Counted from the first letter of the stretch, positions 6,956 to 16,129 are shown. The stretch is 64,000 nucleotides of DNA from Streptomyces sp. NBC_01294 (GCF_035917235.1 NZ_CP108423.1:1860001-1924000), one strand, 5' to 3'. Made by a program: numbers and translations. The notes: a model not told the origin generated them from the sequence alone.

Positions 6956-9900
6956 GTGAGTGACATCGTGTTCCGGCTGCTCGGAGCGCTGGACGTCCAG
7001 ATCGACGGAAGGATCGTCACACTCGGCAGCTCGCGCCAGCGAACCGTCCTGACCACGCTGCTCCTCGCGCGGAACCGGGTGGTGTCGGTCGAACGTCTCA
7101 TCGCCACGGTCTGGCAGGGCAACGAGCCCGCCACCGCACGGAATCAGATCGCCATCCTCGTCGGCGCGCTGCGCAGGCTCTTCAAGGACGCCGCGGGCGC
7201 CGACGATCTCATCGTCACCTCGCACCCCGGCTACATCATGACGCTCAGCACGCATCAGTTGGACATCGCGACCTTCGAGGAACGGGCGAGCCGGGCCCGG
7301 GAGGCCGCTCGGCAGGGACAGCCCGCCGAGGCGTGCAAGCACATCGACGAGGCGCTGAGCCTGTGGCGGGGACGCGCGCTGGAGGGCATCGTCGGCGAGC
7401 CCGCGGAGAGCGCCGCGACCCGTTTGGAGGAGCTCAGGCTCGATCTCCTGGAGGAGCGGGCCGGGCTGCAGTTGCAATTCGGACGGCATCGGGCGCTGAT
7501 CGGCGAACTGACAGCGCTAGTGCGCGAGCACCCGCTGCGGGAGCAGTCGCGCAGTTGGCTGATGCTCGCCGAGTACCGCTCGGGAAACCGCGCCCGCGCG
7601 CTCGAGATCTTCCGTGAGGGGCGCGCGATCCTGGTGGACAGACTCGGCTTGGAGCCGGGCCCGGGACTGCGGTCGATCCACGATCTGATCCTCCAGGACG
7701 CGCCGGAGCTGGCGCCGCCGCCCGGTTTACCGTCGCCGGCCGCGATGGCGGCGGTCCCTGCGCAACTTCCGGCCAGTGTCGCGGCCTTTGCCAGCCGCGA
7801 AGAGGAGCTCGGCAGTCTCGACCGCCTGCTGGACGAGAGTCACGGGGCCCGGCCGCCGGCCATCGGTTCCATCTCCGGTGTCAGCGGCGTGGGCAAGACG
7901 GCCCTCGCCGTCCACTGGGCCAACCAGGCCGCCGCCGGCTTCCCGGACGGCCAGCTCTTCATCAATCTGCGCGGGTATCACGAGACCGACGAGCCCGTAC
8001 TGCCCGAGGCGGCGCTGGACCGGCTGCTCCACTCGCTCGGGGTGCCCGGCGCGCGGATCCCGGCCGACCTCGGCGACCGGGCCGCCCTCTACCGCAGCGT
8101 GCTCGAAAACAAGAGGATGCTGATCCTGCTCGACGACGCGCGGTCGTTCGAGCAGATCCGCCCCCTCCTCCCCGGGACCGGCCGGTGCTGCGTACTGATC
8201 ACGAGCAGGGATCCGATCGACGACCTGACCGGCGACTTCGCCATACGCCGGATCAATCTGCGGGTCCTCGAACAGGACGCTGCCACCGCCCTGCTCGCCC
8301 AAGTGGCGGGGCCCGAGCGGTTCGCCGCCGATCCGGAGGCCGCGGCGCGGCTCAGCGAGCTCTGCGACCGGCTGCCGCTCGCCCTGCGCATCGCCGGCAC
8401 CCGGCTGGCGGCACGCCCTCACTGGACCCTGCGCTCCCTGGTGGAGCGGCTGGAGTGCGAGCGGCGCCGCCTCGACGAACTGAGCCCCGGCCAAGGCGGC
8501 ATCCGGGCCGGGCTACGGCTCACCTACCGGCACCTCCCGCCGGCCGCGGCGCGGATGTTCCGCTGCCTGGGCCTGCTCAAGGTGCCGGAGTTCGCCTCCT
8601 GGGTGGGCGCTGCGCTCCTGGACACCGAGCTGTGGGAGGCCGAGGACCTCATCGAGCAGCTCGTCGACGCGCAGTTGCTGGAGGTCGCCCGGCATCGTGC
8701 CGGGCACCCGCCCCGATACCGGTTCCACAACCTGCCGCACCTGTACGCCCGGGAGCTCGCCCTGGCCGAGGACGGTGAGGACGAACAGAACGCGGCCCTG
8801 CGCCGGGCCTTCGGCGGCTGGGTCACGCTGGCCGACGAAGCCCATCGCCGGGCGGAGGGCGGGACCACACCGCACATCGCACCGGTCGGCCGCCACGACC
8901 TGCCGCGGTCGCTGCTGGACGAACTCCTGGGTACTCCCATGGACTGGTTCGAGACGGAGCGCCAGGCGCTGGTCGCCGTCGTGGCCCAGGCGGCGCAGAG
9001 CGACGCCGTCAGCAACCTGGCGATGTTCAGCTGGTCACTCACGGCGTGCGCCACGCCGGTCTTCGAGACCCGCCACTACCTGGACGACTGGCGCCGCTGC
9101 GCCGAACAGTCCCTCGTGGCCGCCCGGCGCGCGGGCTCCGCCATGGGGGAGGCGGCCATGCTGCGTTCCCTCGGCTCGCTGGCCATCAACCAGCGCCGCT
9201 ACCCGAGCGCCCGGGAATCGCTGATGCCCGCCCTGGAGCTGTTCCGACAGGCAGGCGACGCGCACGGCAGCGCCCAAGTGCTCCGGCTGCTGGCGATCTG
9301 CGCGCACTTCCGCAGCGACCTCGCGCACGCCGCGCGGTACGTCGAGGAGGCCATGGACGTCTTCGTCCGCCTCGGGGACGTGCGTGAGGCGGCACACGCC
9401 ATGGGCCTGTTCGCGCAGATCGAGGTGGAGCGCGGCAACCTCGCCCGGGGGGTCGAGCTCAGCGAGCGCGCGGTGGCCAAGAGCCGGGAGGGCGGGCTGT
9501 GGCGGGCCGAAGCGCAGAGCCTGCACTGGCTCGCCGAGGTGCTGCTGCGCAGCGGCGAGCCCGGGAGGGCGGCTGCCGCCAGCCGGCGGGTGGTGAAGCT
9601 GACGCAGGAGGGCGGCGACCGTGTCGGCGAGACCTACGCCCTGCGCGCCCTGGGCGATGCCCTGTGGCGGACCGGCGAGTTCGTGGAGTCGCACTCCGTG
9701 CTGGGCCGCGCCCGGGAGATCGCGGACGAGCTCGCCGACGACTTCCTGATCGCCCGGATCGAGGCGGACCTCGGTTGCCTCGACGCGGTGGCGGGCGACC
9801 CGGCCGCGGCGCGGCGCATCGGCGGCGCCCTGAACACGTTCACCGCGCTGGGGGCGAAAGTGTGGCGGGACCGCACCGAGCGCCTGCTCCGCGCCGTGGA

Positions 9901-9991
9901 GGCCGCGGAGCCCGGCGCACCGGTCCCGGCCGCGACACTGGCCGGGCTGCTCGAGGAACCGGGCGACCGGAGCGCCCGGCCGGTCCGCTGA
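6956..9991 (+). CDS. SARP-family transcriptional activator (AfsR-like, BTAD-NB-ARC-TPR)
   Basis: This 1011-aa regulator has an N-terminal winged-helix DNA-binding domain (about residues 1-90, RLLGALDVQIDG onward) and a bacterial transcriptional activation domain to about 250. A STAND-type NTPase follows, with Walker A GVSGVGKTA near 305-313 and LILLDDAR as Walker B-like. A helical TPR-rich C-terminus runs from about 640 onward. This is the AfsR architecture. Such proteins bind heptamer direct repeats overlapping promoters of antibiotic genes and recruit RNA polymerase; the NTPase and TPR parts gate activity. The chosen start is a GTG at 6956. It is one of two SARPs at the junction of the cyclitol and lipopeptide sections and is a strong candidate for pathway-specific activator. 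Confidence 0.92.
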   Translation: MSDIVFRLLGALDVQIDGRIVTLGSSRQRTVLTTLLLARNRVVSVERLIATVWQGNEPATARNQIAILVGALRRLFKDAAGADDLIVTSHPGYIMTLSTHQLDIATFEERASRAREAARQGQPAEACKHIDEALSLWRGRALEGIVGEPAESAATRLEELRLDLLEERAGLQLQFGRHRALIGELTALVREHPLREQSRSWLMLAEYRSGNRARALEIFREGRAILVDRLGLEPGPGLRSIHDLILQDAPELAPPPGLPSPAAMAAVPAQLPASVAAFASREEELGSLDRLLDESHGARPPAIGSISGVSGVGKTALAVHWANQAAAGFPDGQLFINLRGYHETDEPVLPEAALDRLLHSLGVPGARIPADLGDRAALYRSVLENKRMLILLDDARSFEQIRPLLPGTGRCCVLITSRDPIDDLTGDFAIRRINLRVLEQDAATALLAQVAGPERFAADPEAAARLSELCDRLPLALRIAGTRLAARPHWTLRSLVERLECERRRLDELSPGQGGIRAGLRLTYRHLPPAAARMFRCLGLLKVPEFASWVGAALLDTELWEAEDLIEQLVDAQLLEVARHRAGHPPRYRFHNLPHLYARELALAEDGEDEQNAALRRAFGGWVTLADEAHRRAEGGTTPHIAPVGRHDLPRSLLDELLGTPMDWFETERQALVAVVAQAAQSDAVSNLAMFSWSLTACATPVFETRHYLDDWRRCAEQSLVAARRAGSAMGEAAMLRSLGSLAINQRRYPSARESLMPALELFRQAGDAHGSAQVLRLLAICAHFRSDLAHAARYVEEAMDVFVRLGDVREAAHAMGLFAQIEVERGNLARGVELSERAVAKSREGGLWRAEAQSLHWLAEVLLRSGEPGRAAAASRRVVKLTQEGGDRVGETYALRALGDALWRTGEFVESHSVLGRAREIADELADDFLIARIEADLGCLDAVAGDPAAARRIGGALNTFTALGAKVWRDRTERLLRAVEAAEPGAPVPAATLAGLLEEPGDRSARPVR

Positions 9992-10035
9992 GGCCCCGGG
10001 AGGCCCTGTCGGAACCATCGAAACGGCCTAGCGGC

Positions 10036-10221
10036 CTAGTTCCAGGGGAAGTCCTGGTCGGGGTCGACGATGCCGGCCAGGGCCGGAGACGAGACGACGA
10101 TCGGTGCCGATGTGCCCTCGGGCCCCGTCGTGTTCCCTGCGGCTGCCGCACACAGGAACAGTGCGATGCCCGTGACGAGGCCGAGCATGGTGACTCCCGT
10201 GGTTCCGCGGGCTCCGTTCAT
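10036..10221 (-). CDS. Small secreted peptide (61 aa), probable SARP target
   Basis: The 61-aa product starts MNGARGTTGVT, then has a hydrophobic stretch LGLVTGIALFLCAAAA (residues about 14-29) that can act as a signal peptide or membrane anchor. A short polar tail ends DPDQDFPWN. A clear ribosome site (GGGGGAA, 7 nt before ATG) supports translation. About 85 bp upstream lies a pair of heptamer repeats 8 bp before a TATTCT box, so it looks like a directly SARP-controlled gene. It lies between the two SARP genes, convergent with the first and divergent from the second. The arrangement recalls AfsR controlling the small gene afsS, but no sequence similarity to AfsS was seen. The function is unknown. 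Confidence 0.65.
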   Translation of the reverse strand: MNGARGTTGVTMLGLVTGIALFLCAAAAGNTTGPEGTSAPIVVSSPALAGIVDPDQDFPWN

Positions 10222-10306
10222 CGGACTTCCCCCTTGTTGCGTGGTGACCCGTTCGCGCGATCCGGCCGTGTCTGGCGCCGGATTACACCGGTCGGTGCGT
10301 GAGAGA

Positions 10307-10338
10307 AGAATAGGAAGAGGTTCTATGGAGCCTCTATT
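10307..10338 (-). promoter_or_regulatory. SARP-type promoter of the small secreted peptide gene
   Basis: Read leftward, heptamers AATAGAG and CATAGAA (10338-10332 and 10327-10321) are separated by 4 bp, giving the 11-bp period typical of SARP boxes. Eight bp later comes TATTCT (10312-10307), a plausible -10 element. The predicted start of transcription would leave a leader of about 80 nt before the ATG at 10221. Confidence 0.6.
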
Positions 10339-10439
10339 TTTCTGTTAGTCCATCAATGAAATCAAGACAAAATCGAGAGAACACTGGGGCTGGTTAGCAT
10401 TGACAGGTTAAGCAGGACCATGTAGTTGAACGGGGAACC

Positions 10440-12341
10440 ATGGATTTCCGCTTGCTTGGCCCGGTCGAGGTACGACGCGATGACCAACGCATCGACCTCG
10501 CGGGCACCAAGATGCACACACTGCTGGCGGCTCTGCTGCTGGCCAGGGGGAAAGTGGTGCCGGACACTCGGCTCAGCACACTGTTGTGGGGAATGAGCCC
10601 TCCGACGACCATGAAGGCTCAGATTTACACACACGTATCACGGCTGCGGAAGCTGCTGGAACCGGAAATCGCCATCCACCGGAGGTCTCCCGGATACGTC
10701 CTGGAAACGGGCGACTCCCACGTCGACGTGGTGGAGTACGACCGACTCGACAGGCTCGGCCGGCAAGCCCTTCGGGCGGGACGCTACGAGGAAGCGGGGA
10801 CGCTGCTGCGCAGTGCGCTGGAACTGTGGCGCGGGCCCGTACTCTCCAATGCCACCGAGTTCCTGGCGGCGGAGGAGGGCCCGCAATGGGACGAGGGCCA
10901 CGCGGCGACGCTGGAAAACCGCATGGAGGCCGATCTCGCGCTGGGCAGGCACCAGCAGGTCATCGCGGAACTCACCCGTCTGGTCGCGGACTTCCCGCTG
11001 CGAGAGCGGCTGCGGGCCCAGTTGATGACGGCGCTCTACCGGTGCGGCCGGCAGGCCGACGCGCTCCACGTCTTCCGCCTGGGCCGTTCCGTGCTCGCCG
11101 AGGAGCTGGGGGTGGACCCGGGCAGCGAGCTCACCACCACGCACGAGGCCGTGCTCCGCGGCACCCTGGACTACCAGGGTGCCGTCGCCGGGCACACCGC
11201 GCAGGGCCCCGGGGCGGCGCCCACGACCGCGGTCGCCTCGCCCCCGACGGGCCCGACGACCGCCGGTACGGGCACGGCCTCGCTTCCTGCGGCGCCGCGG
11301 CACGTCCCCGCGATGCTGCCGCCCGACACGGCCGCCTTCGTCGGCAGGCAACGCGAACTGGAGGCGGTGACCGCCCTGCTGGCCCCGGCGGACGATCCCG
11401 GAGCCGACCCCGCGGGTGCGCGCCGGCTGCTGATCACCGGGATGGCGGGGGTGGGCAAGACCTCTCTCGCCGTGCGCGCCGCGCACGCCGTGCGCGAGCG
11501 GTTCCCCGACGGCCAGCTGTACGCGGACCTGGCCGCCTCCGACGGCACGCCCGAGGACCCGCGCGGGGTGCTCATCCGGCTGCTGAGGTCCCTCGGCCAC
11601 GAGCCGGCGCAGAATGTCCGGCACGATCTCGACGAACTGGTGCGGCTCTACCGCACCCACACCGCCGGGCGCCGGCTGCTCGTGCTGCTGGACAACGGCG
11701 TGAGCGGCGCGCAGTTGGCGCCGCTCCTGCCCGCCAGCCCGCACGCCGGCGTCCTGGTCACCGGGCACGCGCACCTGGCGGCGGTCGTGGGACCCGACAT
11801 CCTGGCTCTGGAGCCGATGCCCGACCGCGAGGCGCTCGCCGTGCTCCGGACGATCGTCGGTGCCGCGCGGGTGGCGGCCGAGCCGCAGGCGGCCGCGCAG
11901 ATCGTCGCCCACTGCGCCGGGCTGCCCCTCGCGCTCAGGATCGCGGGGGCACGGCTCGCGTCCCGGCCGCACTGGCCCCTGGCACGTCTGACCCAGCGGC
12001 TCGCGGAGCCGACCGAACGGTTGCGGGAGCTGCGCTTCGGCGATCTGGACCTCGACCGGTCGCTGCGCAGATGGCTGGCGCGTACGGGCGGCCCGGTCCG
12101 GGACCTGCTGGCCTGCCTGTCCGTGCTGGGCGAGCAGCCGTTCACGGCGTCGGCGGCGGCCACGGCGCTGAGCCTGCCCCCCGCCCGAGCCGAGGACCTG
12201 GTGGAGCAACTCGCCGACGGCGCCCTGCTGGAGACGGTCGGCCCGGTCGAGTACCGCTTCCACCGGCTGGTCCTGCTGTACGCACGGTGCCTGACGGCGC
12301 ACTGTCCCCAGCCGGCGATGCCCGCGCTCGTGGCGGCATGA
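10440..12341 (+). CDS. SARP-family transcriptional activator (BTAD-NB-ARC, no TPR region)
   Basis: This 633-aa protein begins MDFRLLGPVEVRRDDQ, the typical start of a SARP DNA-binding domain. The activation domain extends to about residue 240 (GVDPGSELTTTHEAVLRG). After an Ala/Pro/Thr-rich linker comes an NTPase domain with Walker A GMAGVGKTS near residue 340, and the protein ends after the winged-helix part of the NB-ARC region. It is thus a mid-size SARP without the TPR tail of its neighbour. GGGGAA lies just upstream of the ATG; a TTGACA at 10400-10405 is a possible -35 that would give a nearly leaderless transcript. It ends against a strong hairpin shared with the convergent thioesterase operon. 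Confidence 0.92.
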   Translation: MDFRLLGPVEVRRDDQRIDLAGTKMHTLLAALLLARGKVVPDTRLSTLLWGMSPPTTMKAQIYTHVSRLRKLLEPEIAIHRRSPGYVLETGDSHVDVVEYDRLDRLGRQALRAGRYEEAGTLLRSALELWRGPVLSNATEFLAAEEGPQWDEGHAATLENRMEADLALGRHQQVIAELTRLVADFPLRERLRAQLMTALYRCGRQADALHVFRLGRSVLAEELGVDPGSELTTTHEAVLRGTLDYQGAVAGHTAQGPGAAPTTAVASPPTGPTTAGTGTASLPAAPRHVPAMLPPDTAAFVGRQRELEAVTALLAPADDPGADPAGARRLLITGMAGVGKTSLAVRAAHAVRERFPDGQLYADLAASDGTPEDPRGVLIRLLRSLGHEPAQNVRHDLDELVRLYRTHTAGRRLLVLLDNGVSGAQLAPLLPASPHAGVLVTGHAHLAAVVGPDILALEPMPDREALAVLRTIVGAARVAAEPQAAAQIVAHCAGLPLALRIAGARLASRPHWPLARLTQRLAEPTERLRELRFGDLDLDRSLRRWLARTGGPVRDLLACLSVLGEQPFTASAAATALSLPPARAEDLVEQLADGALLETVGPVEYRFHRLVLLYARCLTAHCPQPAMPALVAA

Positions 12342-12371
12342 CCCGGTCCTAGGCCGAGTCGGCCCGGCCGG

Positions 12372-12406
12372 GCAGGGCCTGACGGCGAGGAGCCGTCAGG
12401 CCCTGC
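12372..12406. terminator. Bidirectional terminator between SARP gene and lipopeptide operon
   Basis: A perfect 15-bp stem (12372-12386 with 12392-12406, core GGGCCTGACGGC) and a 5-nt loop lie between two convergent genes. It can stop both the rightward SARP transcript and the leftward thioesterase transcript. Confidence 0.8.
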
Positions 12407-12416
12407 TCGGAGAGGG

Positions 12417-12452
12417 GTTCGGATGGGGGTTCGGATGGGGGTTCGGATGGGG
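12417..12452. repeat. Three tandem 12-bp repeats
   Basis: The unit GTTCGGATGGGG occurs three times in a row just beyond the terminator, before the thioesterase stop codon. It is non-coding and probably a slippage-derived minisatellite. Confidence 0.8.
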
Positions 12453-12472
12453 GCGCCGCTGTCCGCGTCCGG

Positions 12473-13258
12473 TCATGCGCGCCGTCGGCCCCTCAGCGCC
12501 TCCGCCACGACGGACAGCACGGCCGCCTGCCGTTGGCGCAGGTAGAAGTGTCCGCCGTCGAACAGCTCGACTGCGAACCGCTCTCCCGACACCTCCGCCC
12601 AGGCGTCCAGGTCCTCGGGAGGTACGCCCTCGTCGTGCCGGCCTCCCAGGACCGTGACCGGCACGTCCAGCCGGCGCCGGAGCCGGTAGCGGTACGTCTC
12701 GCACAGCTCGAAGTCCGCCCGGATCACGGGGAGCAGGACCTCCAGCAGCTCCGGATGCCTCAGCAGTTCGGCCTGTGTCCCCTCCAGTTCCGCGAGGAAC
12801 TCGCACAGGCCCGCGTCGTCGCGCAGGTGCACGTCCCGGGTGCGTCGCGGCAGCTGTGGCGCTCGGTAGGCCGAGACGAAGACGTGGACGGGTGGCCGGC
12901 CCCGCGCGATGAGTTCGTGCGCCAGCTCGAACGCGAGCAGCGCACCCATGCTGTGCCCGAACAGGGCGCACCCGTCCCGCGTCACCGGATGGGCGGCCAC
13001 CGCATCGGCCAGCTGCGCGGCGAGCACCGCCGCCGACCTCACCGGCGGCTCCCCGAACCGGTCCTCGCGACCCGGCAGCTGAACGGGCACGGCCCTGGCG
13101 TACGGGGTGAGGGCGTGCGGCCAGGTGCGGTACGCCGTGGCGCCGCCGCCCGCGTGGGGCAGGCACAGCAGCGGCAGCCCTTCGACGGGAGCGCCGGCCA
13201 CCGGCGGGAACCAGGGGCCGGCGTGAACCGCCGGTCGGTCAACTCCCATCTGCGTCAC
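12473..13258 (-). CDS. Type II thioesterase
   Basis: The 261-aa alpha/beta hydrolase has the type II thioesterase signatures LLCLPHAGGGATAYRTW near the N-terminus, the nucleophile elbow GHSMGALLAF, VTVLGGRHDEGV with the acidic residue, and a late GGHFYL with the catalytic His. Such free enzymes clear wrongly loaded or stalled acyl groups from NRPS/PKS carrier proteins. It is the last gene of the leftward lipid-initiation operon. The GTG start at 13258 overlaps the preceding gene by 20 bp; an ATG three codons later (13249) is an alternative, and neither has an ideal ribosome-site spacing. Confidence 0.9.
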   Translation of the reverse strand: MTQMGVDRPAVHAGPWFPPVAGAPVEGLPLLCLPHAGGGATAYRTWPHALTPYARAVPVQLPGREDRFGEPPVRSAAVLAAQLADAVAAHPVTRDGCALFGHSMGALLAFELAHELIARGRPPVHVFVSAYRAPQLPRRTRDVHLRDDAGLCEFLAELEGTQAELLRHPELLEVLLPVIRADFELCETYRYRLRRRLDVPVTVLGGRHDEGVPPEDLDAWAEVSGERFAVELFDGGHFYLRQRQAAVLSVVAEALRGRRRA

Positions 13259-14423
13259 GGGCTCCGTACACGATCACCGACTGGAGCAGGGCCTGACAGC
13301 CGCGCACCAGCTGGGCGTCCGAGGTGTCCTCCTTGGGCGAGTGGCTCACCCCTCCCCTGCTCGGCACGAACAGCATGGCCGTCGGCACGTGCTGGGCCAG
13401 CACGCTCGCGTCGTGCCCGGCGTAGCTGAGCAGCCGCTCCAGGCGGCCTCCCGTGAGGCGGCAGGCCCGCTCGACGGTGTCGCACAGCGCCGGGTCGAAT
13501 TCGGTGATCCGCTTGTCCGAAATCCGCTCCACCGAGACGGTGCAGTTCTCGTCGGCGGCCGTCCAGCGGGCGAGCGCCTCGAGCTCGCGCGTGGCTTCGG
13601 TCAGCGCGTAGGGCGAGCCCGACCGCCACTCGACGACCAGACGCGCCTCACCGGGCACGACGTTGGGCGCACCCGGTACGAACTCGATGAAGCCGATGTT
13701 CATGACCATGTCCCGGTCGATGCCCAGGACCATCGGCTGCACACGGCTCGCGAGCTTCATCGCGGCGCGGCCGGCGTCGGCGCGGCCGGTCATGGGCGTC
13801 GTACCCGCATGGTTGGTCTCGCCGAAGAAGGTCACCGCGAAGCGCTGGACGCCCACGATCCCCTCGACCACCGCGAGTTCCGTTCCGGCCGCCTCCATGC
13901 GCGGGCCCTGCTCGATGTGCAGTTCGAGGAAGGCGGAAACGTCGCGGATGCCCTCGCCGGAGCAGAACGCGGTGGACCCGGTCAGCCCTCCCGTCGAATC
14001 GGGACGGGCACCCTCCTCGTCGAAGAAGCCGACGATCCGCAGCGACCGCGCCGCCGGGTGTCCCGCCTCGTGCAGCGCCCTCAGGATCTCCAGCGCGGCA
14101 ACGGTTCCGTACGCGCCGTCGAGCCGACCGCCCGCCGGGACGGTGTCGGTGTGCGAGCCGATCAGCAGGTACGGGCCTTCGGAGCCCGGCGCCGTTCCGA
14201 AGACGTTTCCGATGGCGTCGACGTGCCGGACGAGACCGGCATCGACGATGCGCTGGGCGAACCACGCCCGGCCCGCCACGTCGGCCGCGGAACCGGCCAC
14301 CCTGTCGACGCCGCCGTCGGGCCTGCCGCCGATCGAGGCGAAGTGCGCCAGGTCGTCCAGGAACCGCTCTTCGGAGATGCCGACCCTGTCGAGGGCCGTG
14401 GTCGTGGTCGTGGGCGTGGACAT
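13239..14423 (-). CDS. M20-family amidohydrolase (N-carbamoyl amino acid hydrolase-like)
   Basis: The 394-aa protein has the M20/ArgE-type di-zinc motifs of the allantoate amidohydrolase / N-carbamoyl-L-amino acid hydrolase branch: GSHTDTVPAGGRLDG, FFDEEGARP, ELHIEQGP and the late YAGHDAS. Known members cleave ureido or amide bonds. Its start ATG shares one base with the stop of the free-standing condensation gene (TGATG), so it is part of the lipopeptide operon. It may trim a precursor, prepare an amino acid building block or provide self-resistance. The sequence alone does not choose among these. The Thr-rich start (MSTPTTTTTALDR) is the only in-frame start consistent with the junction. Confidence 0.85.
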   Translation of the reverse strand: MSTPTTTTTALDRVGISEERFLDDLAHFASIGGRPDGGVDRVAGSAADVAGRAWFAQRIVDAGLVRHVDAIGNVFGTAPGSEGPYLLIGSHTDTVPAGGRLDGAYGTVAALEILRALHEAGHPAARSLRIVGFFDEEGARPDSTGGLTGSTAFCSGEGIRDVSAFLELHIEQGPRMEAAGTELAVVEGIVGVQRFAVTFFGETNHAGTTPMTGRADAGRAAMKLASRVQPMVLGIDRDMVMNIGFIEFVPGAPNVVPGEARLVVEWRSGSPYALTEATRELEALARWTAADENCTVSVERISDKRITEFDPALCDTVERACRLTGGRLERLLSYAGHDASVLAQHVPTAMLFVPSRGGVSHSPKEDTSDAQLVRGCQALLQSVIVYGARDADGS

Positions 14424-15841
14424 CAGTGGACACCACCTGGGGACGTGAGCTCGGATCGGGCACCGGAACCGAGGGCGACGAGCCGGGCCAGCTCGGCCGC
14501 GTCGACGATGGAGACGTCCGCGACGCGGCGGTCCGGGTCGGCGACCGCGGCTTCCGTGAACCGCTGGAAGTGGCGGGCGAGGCGCCCGATGGCAGACCGG
14601 TCGAAGAGCCCGGTGTGGTAGCGGAAGGAGATCCGCAACGACGTGGTGCTCTGGAGGAACTCGACCGACAGCTCGCACTGTCCCTCCTGCTGGGGCACGT
14701 CGAAGGCGGTGACGCGCAGTCCTCCCACCTCCAGCTCCCGCCCCGCCGCCTCGCCGGAGGCCAGCAGGTCGGCCAGGGGTTCCAGCCGGTTCGTCGTCAC
14801 CATCGTCGCGGCCACCTGCGTGATCGGTGGCCGACTCGGATCGTGCGGCAGCCCCAGCGCCTTGGGCAGCAGCGCGAAGGGGTACCCGACGCGGCCGATG
14901 CCCTGCTTGATCTGTTCGTCGAGCGAGTGGAACAGCCCGATGAAGGTCGTCGAGCGGTCGAAGTGGGCCGAGAGGGCGAGCGAGTTGACGAAGTAGCCGA
15001 CCGTATGGCCGGCCTTGTGTCCGGCCCGCGTGGTCGTGGGCCAGCCGATCAGGAAGTCGTCCTGGCCGCTGTGCCGGTGCACGGTGGACTGGAAGGCCGC
15101 CAGCAGCAGGACGAACGGCGTGACGCCCGCGCCGAACGCCGCCTCGCGCAGCCGGGCGGTGAAGTCGTCCGGAAGCCGCAGCTCGTACGTGTCGCCCTCG
15201 AAGGTCTGCCGGGGTGGTCGTGGCCGGTCCGTGGGCAGGTCCAGCACACGTGGTGCGCGCGCACACACGTCCCGCCAGTACGCCTCCAGTTCGGCCCGCC
15301 GCGGCGAGGCCAGCAGCTCCTGCTCGGCTGCCACGTGATCGTCCCACGTCAGCCGCAGCGGCTTGGCGGACGAGGCGGTGCCGCCCGCACCGTACGCGTC
15401 CAGCAGGTCGCGCAGGACGATGCCCTGCGAGTACGCGTCGGTCGCGATGTGGTGCGCCGTCAGCAGGAGGACGGCGTCGTCGTCGGTGCGCCGGATCAGG
15501 TCGGCCCGGAAGGCGGCTCGGGTCAGGTCGAACGGCTCCGTGCTCAGCGACCGGACGAGGGCGTGCAGCTCGGCGTCGTCGAGCCGGCCGACCTCCCGCA
15601 CGCTCAGCTCCGGCAGGGCGGAGGCGCTGACCACACGCCGGAGCCGGCCGTCGTCTTCGGTGAACGACGAGCGCAGCATGTCGTGCCGCTGCGCGGTGGC
15701 GGCCAGGGCCCGCCGCAGCGTGCCCAGGTCCACCGTCGTACGGATCCGCACCGCGGCGGCGACGTTGTACGCCGAGCTGTCCGGCGCCATCCGGTGCAGG
15801 AACCAGAGTGCCTCCTGGCCGACGGACACGCCGGCCGTCAT
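14423..15841 (-). CDS. Free-standing condensation domain protein
   Basis: This 472-aa protein is a single NRPS condensation domain, beginning VSVGQEALWFLHRMAPDSSAYNV (motif C1) and carrying HHIATDA where the catalytic motif is HHXXXDG, so the final Gly is Ala. Later family regions such as VGYFVNSLAL and FRYHTGLF are present. No A or T domain is attached. Its ATG overlaps the ACP stop (ATGA). The first NRPS of the cluster starts directly with an A domain and lacks a starter C domain, so this enzyme is the natural candidate to join the ACP-bound fatty acyl group to the first amino acid in trans. That assignment is inference. Confidence 0.88.
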   Translation of the reverse strand: MTAGVSVGQEALWFLHRMAPDSSAYNVAAAVRIRTTVDLGTLRRALAATAQRHDMLRSSFTEDDGRLRRVVSASALPELSVREVGRLDDAELHALVRSLSTEPFDLTRAAFRADLIRRTDDDAVLLLTAHHIATDAYSQGIVLRDLLDAYGAGGTASSAKPLRLTWDDHVAAEQELLASPRRAELEAYWRDVCARAPRVLDLPTDRPRPPRQTFEGDTYELRLPDDFTARLREAAFGAGVTPFVLLLAAFQSTVHRHSGQDDFLIGWPTTTRAGHKAGHTVGYFVNSLALSAHFDRSTTFIGLFHSLDEQIKQGIGRVGYPFALLPKALGLPHDPSRPPITQVAATMVTTNRLEPLADLLASGEAAGRELEVGGLRVTAFDVPQQEGQCELSVEFLQSTTSLRISFRYHTGLFDRSAIGRLARHFQRFTEAAVADPDRRVADVSIVDAAELARLVALGSGARSELTSPGGVH

Positions 15842-16113
15842 CGGCGGCCCAGCACGTCGTGCAGATGCGCGGTCAGCGCCGCGACGGTGGGGTGGTCCCA
15901 GGCGATGGTCGGCTCGACCTCCAGTTCGAAGCGATCCTCGATGTCGCCGCACATCGTCATCGCGTAGACCGAGTCCAGACCCATCTCGACGAACTTCGCG
16001 TCGGGGGGAATGCTGTCGGCCGGCACCTCGAGGTAGAAGGCGACACGGTTCGCGAGCCAGTCGCGGATGTCCTCCGCGGTGACGGGGGCGGTTCTGTCGG
16101 CGGTGTCTGTCAT
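15838..16113 (-). CDS. Acyl carrier protein
   Basis: The 91-aa protein has the carrier-protein fold with EMGLDSVYAM, in which the Ser after Asp takes the phosphopantetheine arm. It is followed by a helix rich in acidic residues (GDIEDRFELEVE). Position directly between acyl-CoA dehydrogenase-like genes and the free-standing C domain suggests it receives the fatty acid from the acyl-AMP ligase, holds it during desaturation, and presents it to the condensation domain. It starts 17 bp after the preceding stop and overlaps the next gene (ATGA). Confidence 0.9.
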   Translation of the reverse strand: MTDTADRTAPVTAEDIRDWLANRVAFYLEVPADSIPPDAKFVEMGLDSVYAMTMCGDIEDRFELEVEPTIAWDHPTVAALTAHLHDVLGRR

Positions 16114-16129
16114 GGTGGCGTACTCCTGA

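Noticed and set aside
10399..10428. TTGACA plus TAGTTG as promoter of the second SARP gene
   Set aside because: The -10 is weak and would give an almost leaderless message although a ribosome site is present; too uncertain to list as a feature.
12417..12452. Three 12-bp tandem repeats as possible operator
   Set aside because: They lie beyond the terminator at the ends of two convergent genes, where a promoter operator is unlikely; more likely slippage.
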